From contig WOFQ01000037.1 in assembly GCA_012184525.1 (NCBI GenBank), forward strand, positions 62,001 through 126,000: a stretch of 64,000 bases of DNA. Direction: 5' to 3'. The notes beneath the pieces are model-generated. The model ran no database searches. It worked only from the letters and a program-made list of their open reading frames with translations, and was not told the DNA's origin. Made by a program: the position numbers and the translations under genes. This DNA comes from Xenoacremonium recifei. Taxonomy: Eukaryota; Ascomycota; Sordariomycetes; Hypocreales; Nectriaceae. Shown piece after piece: positions 42,764 through 53,050 of the stretch; within the stretch, counting starts at the first letter, position 1; each line of letters opens with the position of its first letter.

Positions 42764-44242
42764 TTACGACTGATATGGCGGGATGGAGGGATTTGTTGAA
42801 GGCGCAGGCCGTGAAGCAAGAGGTTCTGGGCCTGATGAAGCATAGGTCGGTACTTGCGAAGTTTGACTAGTAGGTATCGAGTACTCCGAAGCCACTTGTT
42901 GAGTCGATGATGCATAACTTCTCGCGTCTTGACCTCCTTGAGATGCCGTCTGTCCGGCTCTCATCGCTCTGTCCATGTCGGCTTGCACACTGTTCGTATC
43001 CGGAGGAACGATGCTTATGTCGTTCTCATCCGACATTACCACTGCGAAGTTGAGCGGTAGTTTTCCCGTCGAGGAAGTTTCATCAGGCCGGGATTCCTCC
43101 ACATTTTCAGCCGTATCTGTCGGCTTCTCGTCTGGTGTCTTTGCCGCTTCGTCCGTCTTCTTCTTCGCCTCAAGCCTGCTTTTCCTCGCGCTCGCAATGA
43201 GATCCTGAAAGGAAGAATTGTGCTTCACCGACCATGCCTCTCCATCAAAGTCCTTGTCTTTGACCATAGGCACGCTTTGCAGGGAGCGGCCTGCCGTCAC
43301 GCGACCGCCTTGTGTGCGCTCCCAGACGTCAAGATCGTGGAGCAGTTCTGCGCGTTTCTTTGGACGAGCAGCATCGCAGTTGGCATTCCAAAGCGTGATC
43401 CACTCCTTGTGACGCTTCTCAAGCAGCGCTCGAGGTCCTTGAGTCGGTATGCCTATCTCGGCCAGCTTCTTTCGGAGGGCTTGCTCTCTGAGCATTGAGT
43501 AGTTCACTGCAGGAAGCCGTTCTAGCGTCCTGCTTTGTTGCCGCGATGCTTGTCCGAAGGGTGATGAAGCGACCGGCCTGGAACTTCTCGAGCTTTGTGT
43601 CGACGGTCCAGGGCAGGACTCGAGGTGTTTGAAGACTTGCCACTCCTTCATCCGACTTTGACAAACTGGGCAGGGCACAAGACCGTCTTCCACTTCTTTT
43701 GCCCCTACTCTTAGATCCAGACTGGCTACAATGTAATTTCCGTCATCTCGAATGTCCTCCTCTTGAACTTCCTCATAGTCATCGTCGCTATCGGGGATCG
43801 TCTGAACCTCGGTTGGCTCGACGCGATTCTTCCTCAGCCGCGCGGACGTCCGTAGCCGCTTGCCCTCGGGGTGGTCGCTTGATAGCGAGGAAGTTGCATC
43901 GTCCGCTTTTCGCTTGCCCAAAGACTCTGATACGTTGCTGTTTTGCGCCAAGGTCAGCGTTGAAGGCCTTGCTTTGACAAAGGCTTCCACTGCCTCCTCC
44001 ATAGACCAGTTGCTTCTCAATTTCAACTCCTGCTCCGTAGAACGACACAGAGGGCATTTCCCGTCGTTCGCCAATGCTCTTCGAATGCATAACGAGCAAA
44101 ACGTGTGGCAACAAGATGTTATCATCGGCGTCTTGTAGAAGTCTTTGCAGACCTGACATCGGAGTGCGTTCTCGACCGCGGAGAGCGCAGACAGCGGCGT
44201 CGGAAGCCAATCCGTCGAGTCGGGGACATCTTCGCCTGTCAT
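42764..44242 (-). CDS. RAD18: Postreplication repair E3 ubiquitin ligase Rad18
   Basis: Monoubiquitinates PCNA with Rad6 at stalled forks. 492 aa, single exon, start at 44242 (MTGEDVPDSTDWLPTPL). The N-terminal RING is CQVCKDFYKTPMITSCCHTF, then CSLC and CPLC (about residues 28-66). A Rad18-type UBZ zinc finger follows near residue 188 (CPVCQSRM..HLESC), then a SAP domain near 244-280 (LREQALRKKLAEIGIPTQG, RHKEWITLWNANCD), and a C-terminal Rad6-binding-type region ending in a disordered Ser/Thr/Gln tail. All three hallmark domains are present in the family order. It is head-to-head with POL32, another PCNA partner, over 484 bp that contain two ACGCGT hexamers. Confidence 0.95.
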   Translation of the reverse strand: MTGEDVPDSTDWLPTPLSALSAVENALRCQVCKDFYKTPMITSCCHTFCSLCIRRALANDGKCPLCRSTEQELKLRSNWSMEEAVEAFVKARPSTLTLAQNSNVSESLGKRKADDATSSLSSDHPEGKRLRTSARLRKNRVEPTEVQTIPDSDDDYEEVQEEDIRDDGNYIVASLDLRVGAKEVEDGLVPCPVCQSRMKEWQVFKHLESCPGPSTQSSRSSRPVASSPFGQASRQQSRTLERLPAVNYSMLREQALRKKLAEIGIPTQGPRALLEKRHKEWITLWNANCDAARPKKRAELLHDLDVWERTQGGRVTAGRSLQSVPMVKDKDFDGEAWSVKHNSSFQDLIASARKSRLEAKKKTDEAAKTPDEKPTDTAENVEESRPDETSSTGKLPLNFAVVMSDENDISIVPPDTNSVQADMDRAMRAGQTASQGGQDARSYASSTQQVASEYSIPTSQTSQVPTYASSGPEPLASRPAPSTNPSIPPYQS

Positions 44243-44726
44243 GTCAGGGAGAGGAAGAATTCGGGGTCGATGGCGTTGATCGTGAGTATCTGAACTGTCT
44301 CCGATACATGCGTTATCCAGAATTGAGAGTTTCGCACGGTGAGGTTGCAAAAAAGGTCGAGGGCAAAGTTCCGGCTGGGAAGGTGAAGCACAAAGACTGG
44401 AATCGCGCTTGCCTCAACGCGTGCCTAGAATGACGTCCAACAAGCGCTGGCTCACTTCACCTCGTTATTGCGATTTTAGTGCGCTTATCGACTCCGTTTT
44501 ACAGAGAAAATGGCCAATTGAGGGGAAGCATGCGCAAAGGCAGCGCTCTTCTCCCTTTGATTAAATGGTCCTCACGTGACAGCGCGTTGGAGGAACGCGT
44601 CTCTGACCAGCTCCATCCCAGTCAAGTTCCATTTTAGCATCACTTTGAACGAGTTACTAGTCGTTGCCATACACCACCAGGATTGACATCAATGATTGCC
44701 TTGTGATTGTCCTCTGCTCATGAATC
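44243..44726. promoter_or_regulatory. Divergent promoter RAD18/POL32
   Basis: 484 bp. ACGCGT occurs at 44417-44422 and 44595-44600, and CACGTG-adjacent sequence (CACGTGAC) near 44574-44581. In yeasts ACGCGT is the MCB element bound by MBF, driving G1/S genes. Shared regulation of two PCNA-linked genes is an inference. Confidence 0.6.
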
Positions 44727-46257
44727 ATGGATGAACACAAAAAGTTCCTTGCGGATCGCCTCCTCAGCGAGGGACAGCCGGTATATACCACCTGGAAATG
44801 TCCATGGCTAGAGGCTCACATCGGACTAGATCACATATCGGTTGCTCAGTAGAGCACTGGATGTTCATGTCAACACCGCAAAAGAGTGAGTATCGCCATC
44901 AGAGACTATGTTTTCGGATTGAACTGACCATTTGAGAAGGATGCTCTATGACTTTCATAAATACCAGAATGGCCTCCAGGCTGGCTCGATACATGCCACG
45001 TACATTATCAGTGGAATAAAGAAACCTAATCCCGTACACTCAAATGGCGACGTCGAGATGATGAGCTCCATGCCTGAGTCGGAGGACCTTTCAGAAGAAG
45101 TTACCACGACCACCATCTCATTGGTTCGGGAAGAGGATCTCACAGGCAAGAAGATTACCCAGCAGGGTCCCCTATCTTGAAACTAACCAAGAGGACATAG
45201 ATGCTTTGGCATCCTACCAAAAAGTCACTTCAATTCACATGTACAGTCTTGCACCACACCCGCAAAAAGATCTTTCTCTTTTATCCGACACATCTCAACT
45301 ATCCGAGTACTCAAAGGAGGACACTACCGCAGCAGCCGAAAAGTATGGTATCATCCTAAATTCTCAAGCACGTAAGAGAGACCGTAAAGGCCGGCCACCG
45401 CCTGCTGCGGCTGCGAAACCGGCGGCAAAGCCTGCTCCAGCTGCAAAGATCAAACAAGAGCCTGCACCTGCAGCTTCAGCCCCGGCCAAGATCAAGCAAG
45501 AAGCACCAGAATCGTCACCCAAAGACACAACCCCTTCTTCAAGCAATGCCAAGAAACCAGCCGCATCTCAGAAGAAGGGCGCTGCCGGAGGCATCATGCA
45601 GTCCTTCGCCCGCGCCGCCGCAAAACCCCCCAAGCCAAAGCCCACCCCGAAACAGGAGGACACAGACATGCACATGTCCGACGACGGCGAAGCAGGCGAC
45701 GACGACATTCCGGCCCCCAAGAAACCCGCCATGGACCCTGAAGCAGTCCGAAAAGCCAAGAAGGAGCGAGAAGAGGCTCTGCGGAAGATGATGGAGGATG
45801 ACGACGACGACGACGACGAAGGAGAGAATGAGTCTGAAAAGGAGGAGGAAGAGCCTGCCGACGAGGAGATGGAAGAAGCTCCTGAGCCGGAACCTGAGCC
45901 AGAAGAGACAAAGAAGGAGGAGCCTGCTGAGGTAGTCTCGAGCAGCGGCGATGGCCGACGCAGGGGTAAACGGCGTGTGATGAAGAAGAAGCGCATCTTG
46001 GACGACCAAGGATATATGGGTAAGACGCCTCAACTCACATCTTCTCCCATGAAGTTATATACTGATATACAATGCCAGTAACGATCCAAGAACCCGGATG
46101 GGAGTCTTTCTCCGAGGACGAAGCCCCCCCGCCAGCGAAGAAGCCTGCCGTCGGTTCCAAGCCCGCATCCTCAGCGCCATCGTCCGCACCTAAGCCCAAG
46201 AAGCCGGCTGGCAAGGGCGGGCAGGGCAACATCATGTCATTCTTCGCTAAGAAGTAG
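44727..46257 (+). CDS. POL32: DNA polymerase delta subunit (Pol32/Cdc27/POLD3)
   Basis: Binds PCNA and supports pol delta processivity and break-induced replication. Five exons: 44727-44780, 44830-44885, 44940-45145, 45201-46019 and 46079-46257; 437 aa. N-terminal conserved text joins across splices: MDEHKKFLADRLL, ITYRLLSRALDVHVNTAKE, MLYDFHKYQNG, REEDLT/DALASYQKVTSIHMYSL. The third intron (45146-45200) begins GC, not GT (CACAG|GCAAG), with a CTAAC branch and CATAG end; it is needed for the frame. The middle is Ala/Pro/Lys-rich with repeated KIKQE-type motifs, then acidic. The C-terminus holds a PIP box, Gln427-x2-Ile430-x2-Phe433-Phe434 (QGNIMSFF). The other introns are 49, 54 and 59 bp, GT-AG. 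Confidence 0.92.
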
Positions 46258-46328
46258 AGGTGTAGTGTGAAAAGAAATCATATTCCTCATTACCTATTTG
46301 AGCCTTTTTTTGCTGTTTTTATCTATCC

Positions 46329-47883
46329 TTATTTGATCGAATCTACCATGCTGTGTCCACTCAATGATGACGCCGACATGGCTTTATACTTGGCCGGATC
46401 CTCCTTGATCCTTTGAATCACAGCACCTAACCTCCTGACACCCTCCACCAGTTCGTCCTCTGGTACGTATGAAAAGGTGAGCCGCAGCGCATTATCAAAG
46501 CCGTAGCTCTTCTCGTCGCCGTGCACCTCAAAGATGCCTCCTGCGCCGACAATCAGGTTCTCCTCGGCGAGGGCCGCATCGCCAATCACTTTGGCCGACA
46601 ACCCTCCCTCCAGTTCCAACCAGACGAAGTAGCCGCCGTAGCACGCACCGTCCACAAGCCCAGCCTCGCGTGCTCGCAGGCCCTGCGGTGTGATGTGCTC
46701 GTGGATGGCGTCCATCATGAGGCGGTGTCGGCGTTGCAAGTTCGGGCGAATTGTTGTCGCAAGATACTGCTCCAGCTCCCCACTGCTGACCAGCTCGGCC
46801 ATCATACTCGCGCAGAACTGGCTCGGCGAGCCGCCAGACTTGGTTGCACCCGTCTGCGCGAGGCCAAACGCAAACGCAGGGGAGCCTTCAAGCCAGCCGG
46901 TGCGCACACCAGGGGCTACGAGCTTGCTGAAAGAACCGTTGCTAACGGCATGGCCGAAGCCGCGAGGGTCATTTTCGCCCCGAGGCATGGCAAGGTCGAT
47001 GTCGCAGAGGCGCGGCAGCTTCATCTCCGGGTGGTCAAGCGAGCTGGCGTCGCCATTCAGTGGCCACTGCAGGAAGTCGTAGACGTCGTCGGCGATGATG
47101 AGGGCATCGTGCTTGCGGGCCAGGCGCACGAGGCCCTCGCGCCGACGCAGCGACATGGTCTTGCCCGAGGGGTTGGCGCAGTTGGGCACGACGTAGATTA
47201 TGTGGCGATAGAACTTTCTATAAGGACCGGGGTCTTTGAAAGGCTGTTATTTGGTAAGCGTGATTTCTCATGATGAGTTGAGATGAGGTCTCATGAGACG
47301 AGCCGGGGGGTTCTCTCATGAGTCCGGGGTGGAAATGGCTTACCTCGAGCTTGGGCTCCTTCCTACTCTCCTCCTCGTCCATCTTCTCCAGCATTCCCGC
47401 CAAAACCTCCAGATCAATACCTTCTTCATCCTCCGGAAACGCTCTTAACCGCCCTTTAAACCCAGCATCCTCAAAGATGGCACAGCTCAGGTGGTAGCAC
47501 GGCGCAAGCATCCACACAGCCCTCGTCACAACCGGATCCGTGAAGCTCTGCAAGATGCACGCAATGTTCTGGCTCGCACCCCCCGAGATGCAAATCCGCT
47601 CCGGATCGCGACTCACGTTAAAATGCCGTGCCAGCCACGTCGCCAGCGCCTCACGCAGCGGCTGGTAGCCTGGATCCGCGCCGTATTGTAGCGACGGCTC
47701 CGAGATGCTTGGGTCGGCCAACACTCGCTGCGACGCCGATGCGAGAAGCCCAGTCGGCAGCAGCGAGGGCGCGGGCCAGCCGCGCAGCAGGTTTATGGGC
47801 GCCATTGGCGAAGACAGTGATGATGCCGCGGCAGGCGGCCTTGCTCTAAAGGGCGAGACGAGCTGGGAGAGCGAGATTCTCAT
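46329..47883 (-). CDS. PLP-dependent aminotransferase, class I/II (YER152C-like)
   Basis: Exons on the minus strand: 47883-47344 and 47243-46329, intron 47244-47343 (100 bp, GTAAGC..AACAG, phase 0), giving 484 aa. It resembles the valine-pyruvate/2-aminoadipate-type transaminases of fungi. The opening shows GGASQNIACILQSF in the cofactor region and VPNCANPSGKTMSLRRREGLV, where the Asn-Pro-x-Gly-type turn is typical. Then ADDVYDFLQW binds the pyridine ring, and SNGSFSKLVAPGVRTGW carries the Schiff-base lysine in SFSK with a following Arg-x-Gly-Trp. GGYFVWLELEGGL marks the small domain. The amino donor and pathway are not visible from the sequence or the neighbours. Confidence 0.9.
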
Positions 47884-48615
47884 GGATACTGAGGGTTGGA
47901 GACGAGGTGTAAGTCGGATTGGGATGAATGAGGGGTCGATGATGCCGCGTTGCTGTTGATGAATAATTCACGTGCGTCTGCAGAAATGGCAGTTTCAACG
48001 CAACAGAGGAAGGAAAGAACGCCCAGTTGATTGCAAAACAAGAATTTGAAGCCGTCCCGTGACATGCGTGAAAGGCGCTCTCTATTATGAACCACAGCTT
48101 CCTCTCATGGACGCTTTTGCCATCGCCCCCCATGGATTGCACCCCTGGATATTCGCGGATCGCAGTGGATCGACGTTTCGGAGTAGGAAACCGTCGGCGA
48201 GCAGGCGGGCTCCTATTTGCTAATAATTGGCTAACGAGCACCTCCAGGGTCTCGCTGGCGGCGGAACGAGCTTAGCAGAGCCGTAACTTTGTGGCTAGCA
48301 GAGCGCTAGAGCGCCGTGACAGTTGGTGTTAGTGAGGGATCCGATTGCTTTGAGATAAACCGGCCGGATGAATACTGTGAGTGAGTCGGAAGAAGCAATC
48401 AAGAGTCATGCTAGTTGAAAGGGTTGAAGCCGTTCTTTTCCACATTATTCCATAGGTGCCTATTCAACCTGATGTGGCCTGCGTAACACGCTCTTCCGTC
48501 AATGCCCAAAACCCAATCCTGTCAAGACTCAAAATGCGCCTCTGGTATCCATAACTTTACGTCCTGTACTCTGAATTCGCCGAAGTGACTCGCTCATGTT
48601 CTGAAAAAATAACGA
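47884..48615. other. Intergenic region aminotransferase - GH125
   Basis: Aminotransferase promoter (minus strand) and GH125 3' flank. Short frames only, nothing recognised. Confidence 0.5.
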
Positions 48616-50374
48616 CTATACTTCATATGCCCCAGTTCCATCCTTGAAGATCAAGTGCGGCTTTCGCTTAGCCAGGTCCAGAATTGTCGACGCAAAAACG
48701 CCGTTGGCCCATGCGAACCAACTTCGGGTATACTGCGTAATGTGCTGAACATCGATACTCTCGTGAACCAGGCCCAGCTTGGCTGAGTTGAGGACCAGTT
48801 CGAGGCACTCCTTGATCTCCTTGTCGTCACTGGACGTTTGAGCCTGGATGAGCAAGCTCATGGGCCAGGCGTTCTTGAGGCCAATGTGAGGGCCTGCGAA
48901 TCATTAGCAAATACGTTCATATAGGATCGCTCTTCAAAGAGCGTCGCATCAACAACGTACCTCCGATGCCCTTGAAGTCCGGCCCCTCAAGATAGTAGGG
49001 GTTGCCAGCCTTGTCGAGCAGCATCTTCCTGGTATTCTGGTACACTGGGTCATCGACGTCGACGAATCCCATCAGGGGCAGCGCAAGCAGCGAAGGGTAG
49101 TTGGCATCGTCCATTAGGATCGACGAGCCGTATCCGTCCACCTCGTACGCAAACACATCACCGTACTTCTTGTGCTTGATAATGCCATGTTCCATGACAC
49201 CCTCGCGGAGTCGCACGCTCCATTCCTCGAGCTTCTTAGCCAAATTGGTCTTGCTTGTGGTCTTGAGGATTTCGGCAGCCCGCTTCAACTCGACCGACAT
49301 CATGGCGTTGGCGGGGATGAAGAAACCCAAGATAGTAGCATCGTCACTGGGTCTAAATGCTGACCGCACCAGACCTGTCCCAAAGTTCAACGGGTTACCC
49401 ACGCCCTGTAAGTTGAGCGTCTCGGTGCCGATGTTGGTGTTGCGCTGGAAGGTGTACTCGTTGCGTCGGTATGCGCCCGTCTCGGGGTCGAACGTCGACC
49501 GTGACTGTTGGTCAAGTACTCGGAGCAGCGTGTCAACCGCGAGATACCACCTCTTATTCAGGAACTCGGTGGATCCTGCGTGCTCATAAAAGTCGTTACC
49601 GAGGGCGAGGAAATGGGCCAGTGAATCCAGCTCGTACTTGCACTCGAAGACGGCTGACGGTTCGTACGCCGGATGGACCGCATCATCCTGTCCGTTAGAC
49701 GAGATAGGGAGGTCGCTGATAGGGGGTGGCTGGAACGCGTTGCAGTAAGGGGACTCGATCACATACTCGGCTTGGGTGTTGATTGCGCCAAGAAGCAGGG
49801 TATGGATAGCCGGGTCCTTCTTGGCGAGCGGCTGGTATGGGCGCAACTGGTTTGTCGAGTCGCGCAACCATTCTGCTATGATATCGCCCGTGATGATGAA
49901 CGATTGGGGGCCTTGCCAGGCGCCGTCGTCTCGCGATCCCCTTAGACTGCCCATGTGGAAGAAACCTGTGTCTTTGTCGCCTTTGGTGTGGAACTTGACT
50001 GTGGTGTCAGTCGTCGAGGGGAACGCGTTCTCGAACAGGCGCGCGAGGTCCGGATCGGCCATCCGCGAGGTCACATCCTCGATGACCTTTTCGATCTCGT
50101 CGGAGTGGAAAGTTCGGCATTGGGGGCTGGGTCGTTGGAAGGGGAGCGCGCGCTTCCCAGAGCTGTAGGGGCGGCTGCGAGAGTGAGGCTGTCAGCACGA
50201 GAGCTCGGAAGTTTACGACCAAGCGGAGACTGACTGAGGATAGGACGAGTAGATGACATAGTCGGGACATGCCATGCGATAGTCGGCGAGTGGCTTCTGG
50301 TCCTTGGCTGCGTTGGCCAGGCCGAAGCTCGAGCTGAGGCCCAGCAGGCTCGAGGCCAGCAGGCGAAGCGTCAT
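48616..50374 (-). CDS. Secreted glycoside hydrolase family 125 (exo-alpha-1,6-mannosidase)
   Basis: Cuts alpha-1,6-linked mannose from glycans, probably outside the cell or in the secretory path. Exons on the minus strand: 50374-50235, 50174-48961 and 48893-48616; introns 60 and 67 bp, giving 543 aa. A signal peptide is clear: MTLRLLASSLLGLSSS then a small-residue ANAA site at about 20-23. Conserved GH125 blocks: ALPFQRPSPQCRTF, FIITGDIIAEWLRDSTNQ (the acid Asp in a WLRDST-like segment), YCNAFQPPP, FECKYELDSLAHFLALG, RSAFRPSDDATILGFFIPAN, and LMDDANYPSLLALP. The tail HITQYTRSWFAWANGVFAS matches the family end. Substrate preference is inferred from family. Confidence 0.93.
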
Positions 50375-51156
50375 TGCGTGGCTCGGATGACGACGACGAT
50401 GGAGGGTCTGTCCTGGAAGTAAAACTTAGGTATGGGGAAGAGAAAGGAAGAAGAGGGAGAGGAGATGGTGTAGGAAGCTGAAGAGGACAGAAAAGACTGG
50501 GAATTGGCAGGTCAGAGCTAGGGACAGATGTGATTGAGGTGCCAAGAAAAGAGGGCTGATCTGGGTTATCGTGAAGGATTCGGACTATCGCTGTCCACTC
50601 TTTCTCAAGCTGAGGAAGGTGCACTGGGCTGAGCTTTCGTCCGTTCCTGACCCGGCGGGCAAACCCAGCCCAGCAGGGGCCGCACTGGCCGGCCTCGGGC
50701 GCTAAAACACAGAACGCGGGGGGATTCCACGTTTATCTACAGGGCATCTTCCAGGGCGATCGTCTGCCAGGTAAGGAATCGGAGTCGCTTCGGGGATTTT
50801 GCTCCTCGACTTCCGCATCCCTTCGCCTCGACCATACGCCTTCGTTCCAATAGCTTCGCCGAGGAAAGTCAATGTCTTGCTGCCAAAACTCAGCTGGCTT
50901 TGTTATCTACCGAGATCACCGTAAGCCGCCTCTTTTCTCGCCAGCCAATGTGAACCAGCGCGAACCGGTATCTCTCTAGTCTGAGCAGCTTTCCGTCCAA
51001 CCATGTCTAAAAAGGGGGTATCATTCCATATCTCTACCTTTCGCTACCATAAATCCCGACATTTTTTTTTTCTCTTTATCTTTCAGCTGCTCCATGCGAT
51101 GTTCCGAATCGTCGCGAGATCCTCTCCCCTGCATCCATGCCAAGCCTCTACCGACC
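50375..51156. other. Intergenic region GH125 - ESA1
   Basis: GH125 promoter and leader on the minus strand, then ESA1 3' flank with a T-run near 51063-51072. No credible ORF. Confidence 0.5.
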
Positions 51157-52737
51157 CTACCAGCCCCAGGTCCTGCTGGATGCAGTGAATACAGGCGGCT
51201 TCCACTGAATCTTGGTCGGGTCAATAGTCCGTTTCTGTTTCAGCTTCTGCTTCTCGCGTTGCTTGATCAGCTTGTCTGGTATCACGATCTTGTGGTCACT
51301 CTTGTGATAGACCTGCATCTTCATCGCTTGGAGTGTATGCTCGACATCTTGCGTTGTCATGGCCAGTGACGTTGAGATCAATTCGATTGTGACCTTCTCC
51401 TCCCTCTCATTGTATCCCATGAGCAAATCCAGGATGTTCTCGGACCAGTACTGTCGGTAACTCAATAGACCCAGATCCGATAGGGGCTTTTCTGGCGAAC
51501 CCAGCTTTCCCTCAATCTTCGATAGCTCGTAGGAGAACTGGATCAAAAGTCGACCGTAACCTTTTCTTTGGTACTGCGGCAGCGTGAGAATACAGGCCAC
51601 ATTGTACCCGTCCGCACTCTCCTTTTCCTTAGAAAAGTAGCCGACCACGTGGCACCCCTTTTCGGTACGGGTCGTCATCACGTAGAACAAGAACGGATCT
51701 ACGTCGTAGTAGAGAGTCTTGTGGTCCAGGAACATCTTTGACAGAAGACAGAGGTTTCGACACCATGTCCTTTGCCGTCGCCCATCAATCTCAAAGAACG
51801 AAATTAGGTCGTCTCGATAGATTTCGTTCCCCGGAGGATGCTGTAGTGAGCACTTGTGTCGGTGCCGGCTGAACGCTTTCTCGTCGCCATAGTAGCTGAG
51901 GCAAAACTCGCAGATATAGATGACATCTTCCTGGCTGAACACCTCAGGATAAGGCGAAAAGTACCATGGGAAGAGGTCGTTCTTTCCAAACTGTACTTTC
52001 GATATATTTCGAATTCGAGCCAGTTCCGTGGGATTTTGTGTCATCGAACCAGAGGTCCGGAGTTTCTCGATCTCCACCTCGGCATTGAAGTCCGCTTGAC
52101 CCCCATTAACAGCGCCGTCCTTTTCGTCTTCGTCATCTTCGCCTGCCTTTGGTGTCGCGCTCGCCTCGACGCTCGCTCTTGCTTGTGAGTCTCCATCAGG
52201 TCCGACAGAAGCTGACTTTTGCCGGCCTTGTGAATCGACAAATTCTGGAAGGGTATCGTGGTTAGCTTCGCTTTGGAGCAGATAAAAGTTAAGCGAGACA
52301 GCAGAACGCCGAGTAGACATACCAGTCCATGGATGTGGGGTGTTGGCTTCAGAGATGACAGACTGCTCCCTTTTACCGGGCCGCTTTTGAGCTTTCTTAG
52401 ATACTTGTTTTTTCGATTGCGCAACGGCGGCCTTCTTCGTTTTGTTCTCCTTGGGCTTCTCCTTCTCAGGAAGCGGCCATTCGACTTCTTGAGTGAGGTC
52501 GATTCTCACTAGAGGAACCCATTCGTCGAGTCGCTTGTTGAAGCTGTCGAAATTGCAATAGAATTGCTTTCCGCTCTTCGTTTCCTTGATGCTGAGAATC
52601 TCGGCGCGTCGCGGTTGTCCAGCCTTCTCGACCCAGGCGATACATCCAATTTTGAGCGTTTCGGGAGTCGCCATTCCTTTTTGTCGCGGCCCATCGGAGC
52701 CAAGAGTGGCCTCGCCGCCGGGGGTCCCTACCGCCAT
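51157..52737 (-). CDS. ESA1: MYST histone acetyltransferase Esa1 (NuA4 catalytic subunit)
   Basis: Acetylates histones H4 and H2A in NuA4. Exons on the minus strand: 52737-52323 and 52244-51157, intron 52245-52322 (78 bp, GTATGT..TCCAG, GCTAAC branch, multiple of three and stop-free), giving 500 aa. The N-terminal chromo/Tudor-knot begins MATPETLKIGCIAWVEKAG with YCNFDSFNKRLDEWV. The MYST domain has a C2HC finger (CEFCLSYYGDEKAFSRHRHKC), RTEKGCHVVGYFSKEKES with the autoacetylation-type lysine, acetyl-CoA loop QYQRKGYGRLLI, and catalytic Glu in GSPEKPLSDLGLLSYR. The C-terminus ends PPVFTASSRTWGW. An N-terminal stretch of about 20 residues precedes MATPETLKIG and the start could also be that Met. 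Confidence 0.95.
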   Translation of the reverse strand: MAVGTPGGEATLGSDGPRQKGMATPETLKIGCIAWVEKAGQPRRAEILSIKETKSGKQFYCNFDSFNKRLDEWVPLVRIDLTQEVEWPLPEKEKPKENKTKKAAVAQSKKQVSKKAQKRPGKREQSVISEANTPHPWTGMSTRRSAVSLNFYLLQSEANHDTLPEFVDSQGRQKSASVGPDGDSQARASVEASATPKAGEDDEDEKDGAVNGGQADFNAEVEIEKLRTSGSMTQNPTELARIRNISKVQFGKNDLFPWYFSPYPEVFSQEDVIYICEFCLSYYGDEKAFSRHRHKCSLQHPPGNEIYRDDLISFFEIDGRRQRTWCRNLCLLSKMFLDHKTLYYDVDPFLFYVMTTRTEKGCHVVGYFSKEKESADGYNVACILTLPQYQRKGYGRLLIQFSYELSKIEGKLGSPEKPLSDLGLLSYRQYWSENILDLLMGYNEREEKVTIELISTSLAMTTQDVEHTLQAMKMQVYHKSDHKIVIPDKLIKQREKQKLKQKRTIDPTKIQWKPPVFTASSRTWGW

Positions 52738-53050
52738 GATGGAAACGATGGCAGTGCTGGAGAATTTGATGAAACCAGTTGTCCCGAGAGCTGTCGTCGA
52801 AGTGGGTGCGGAAAGTTACGAGGGGCGCGGCAGAAAATCGACATTGAAGTTCTTATCGTGGGGGCGGTGAGTGCGAGTGCACCTTATCAGCCCCGATAAA
52901 TGCATAACAGTCTAGATTCTTCTAGGCAGCACTAACGTCTGCTCTGCCTACTGAGTTGAGCCTGTGCTGAAAGCTTAGACAAACAATTTCGACATCTTTT
53001 TCTTACACCCTTGTACATGAGCTATAATCTCGATTGGAGGGCCAGAAACC
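52738..53050. promoter_or_regulatory. Divergent promoter ESA1/REX4
   Basis: 313 bp between two head-to-head genes. No specific site is claimed. Confidence 0.5.

Noticed and set aside
45166..45200. Alternative 35-bp GT-AG intron in POL32
   Set aside because: In frame, but shorter than any functional fungal intron seen here, and it would keep an extra KKITQQ segment; the GC-AG intron fits better.
46521..47273. 250-aa open frame on the plus strand
   Set aside because: Lies antisense to the PLP aminotransferase exon, with Arg/His/Ala-rich composition and no family features; typical shadow of GC-rich third positions.
50007..50624. 205-aa minus-strand frame overlapping the GH125 start
   Set aside because: Ends and composition come from the alternate frame of GH125 and its leader; the real GH125 frame has signal peptide and conserved blocks.
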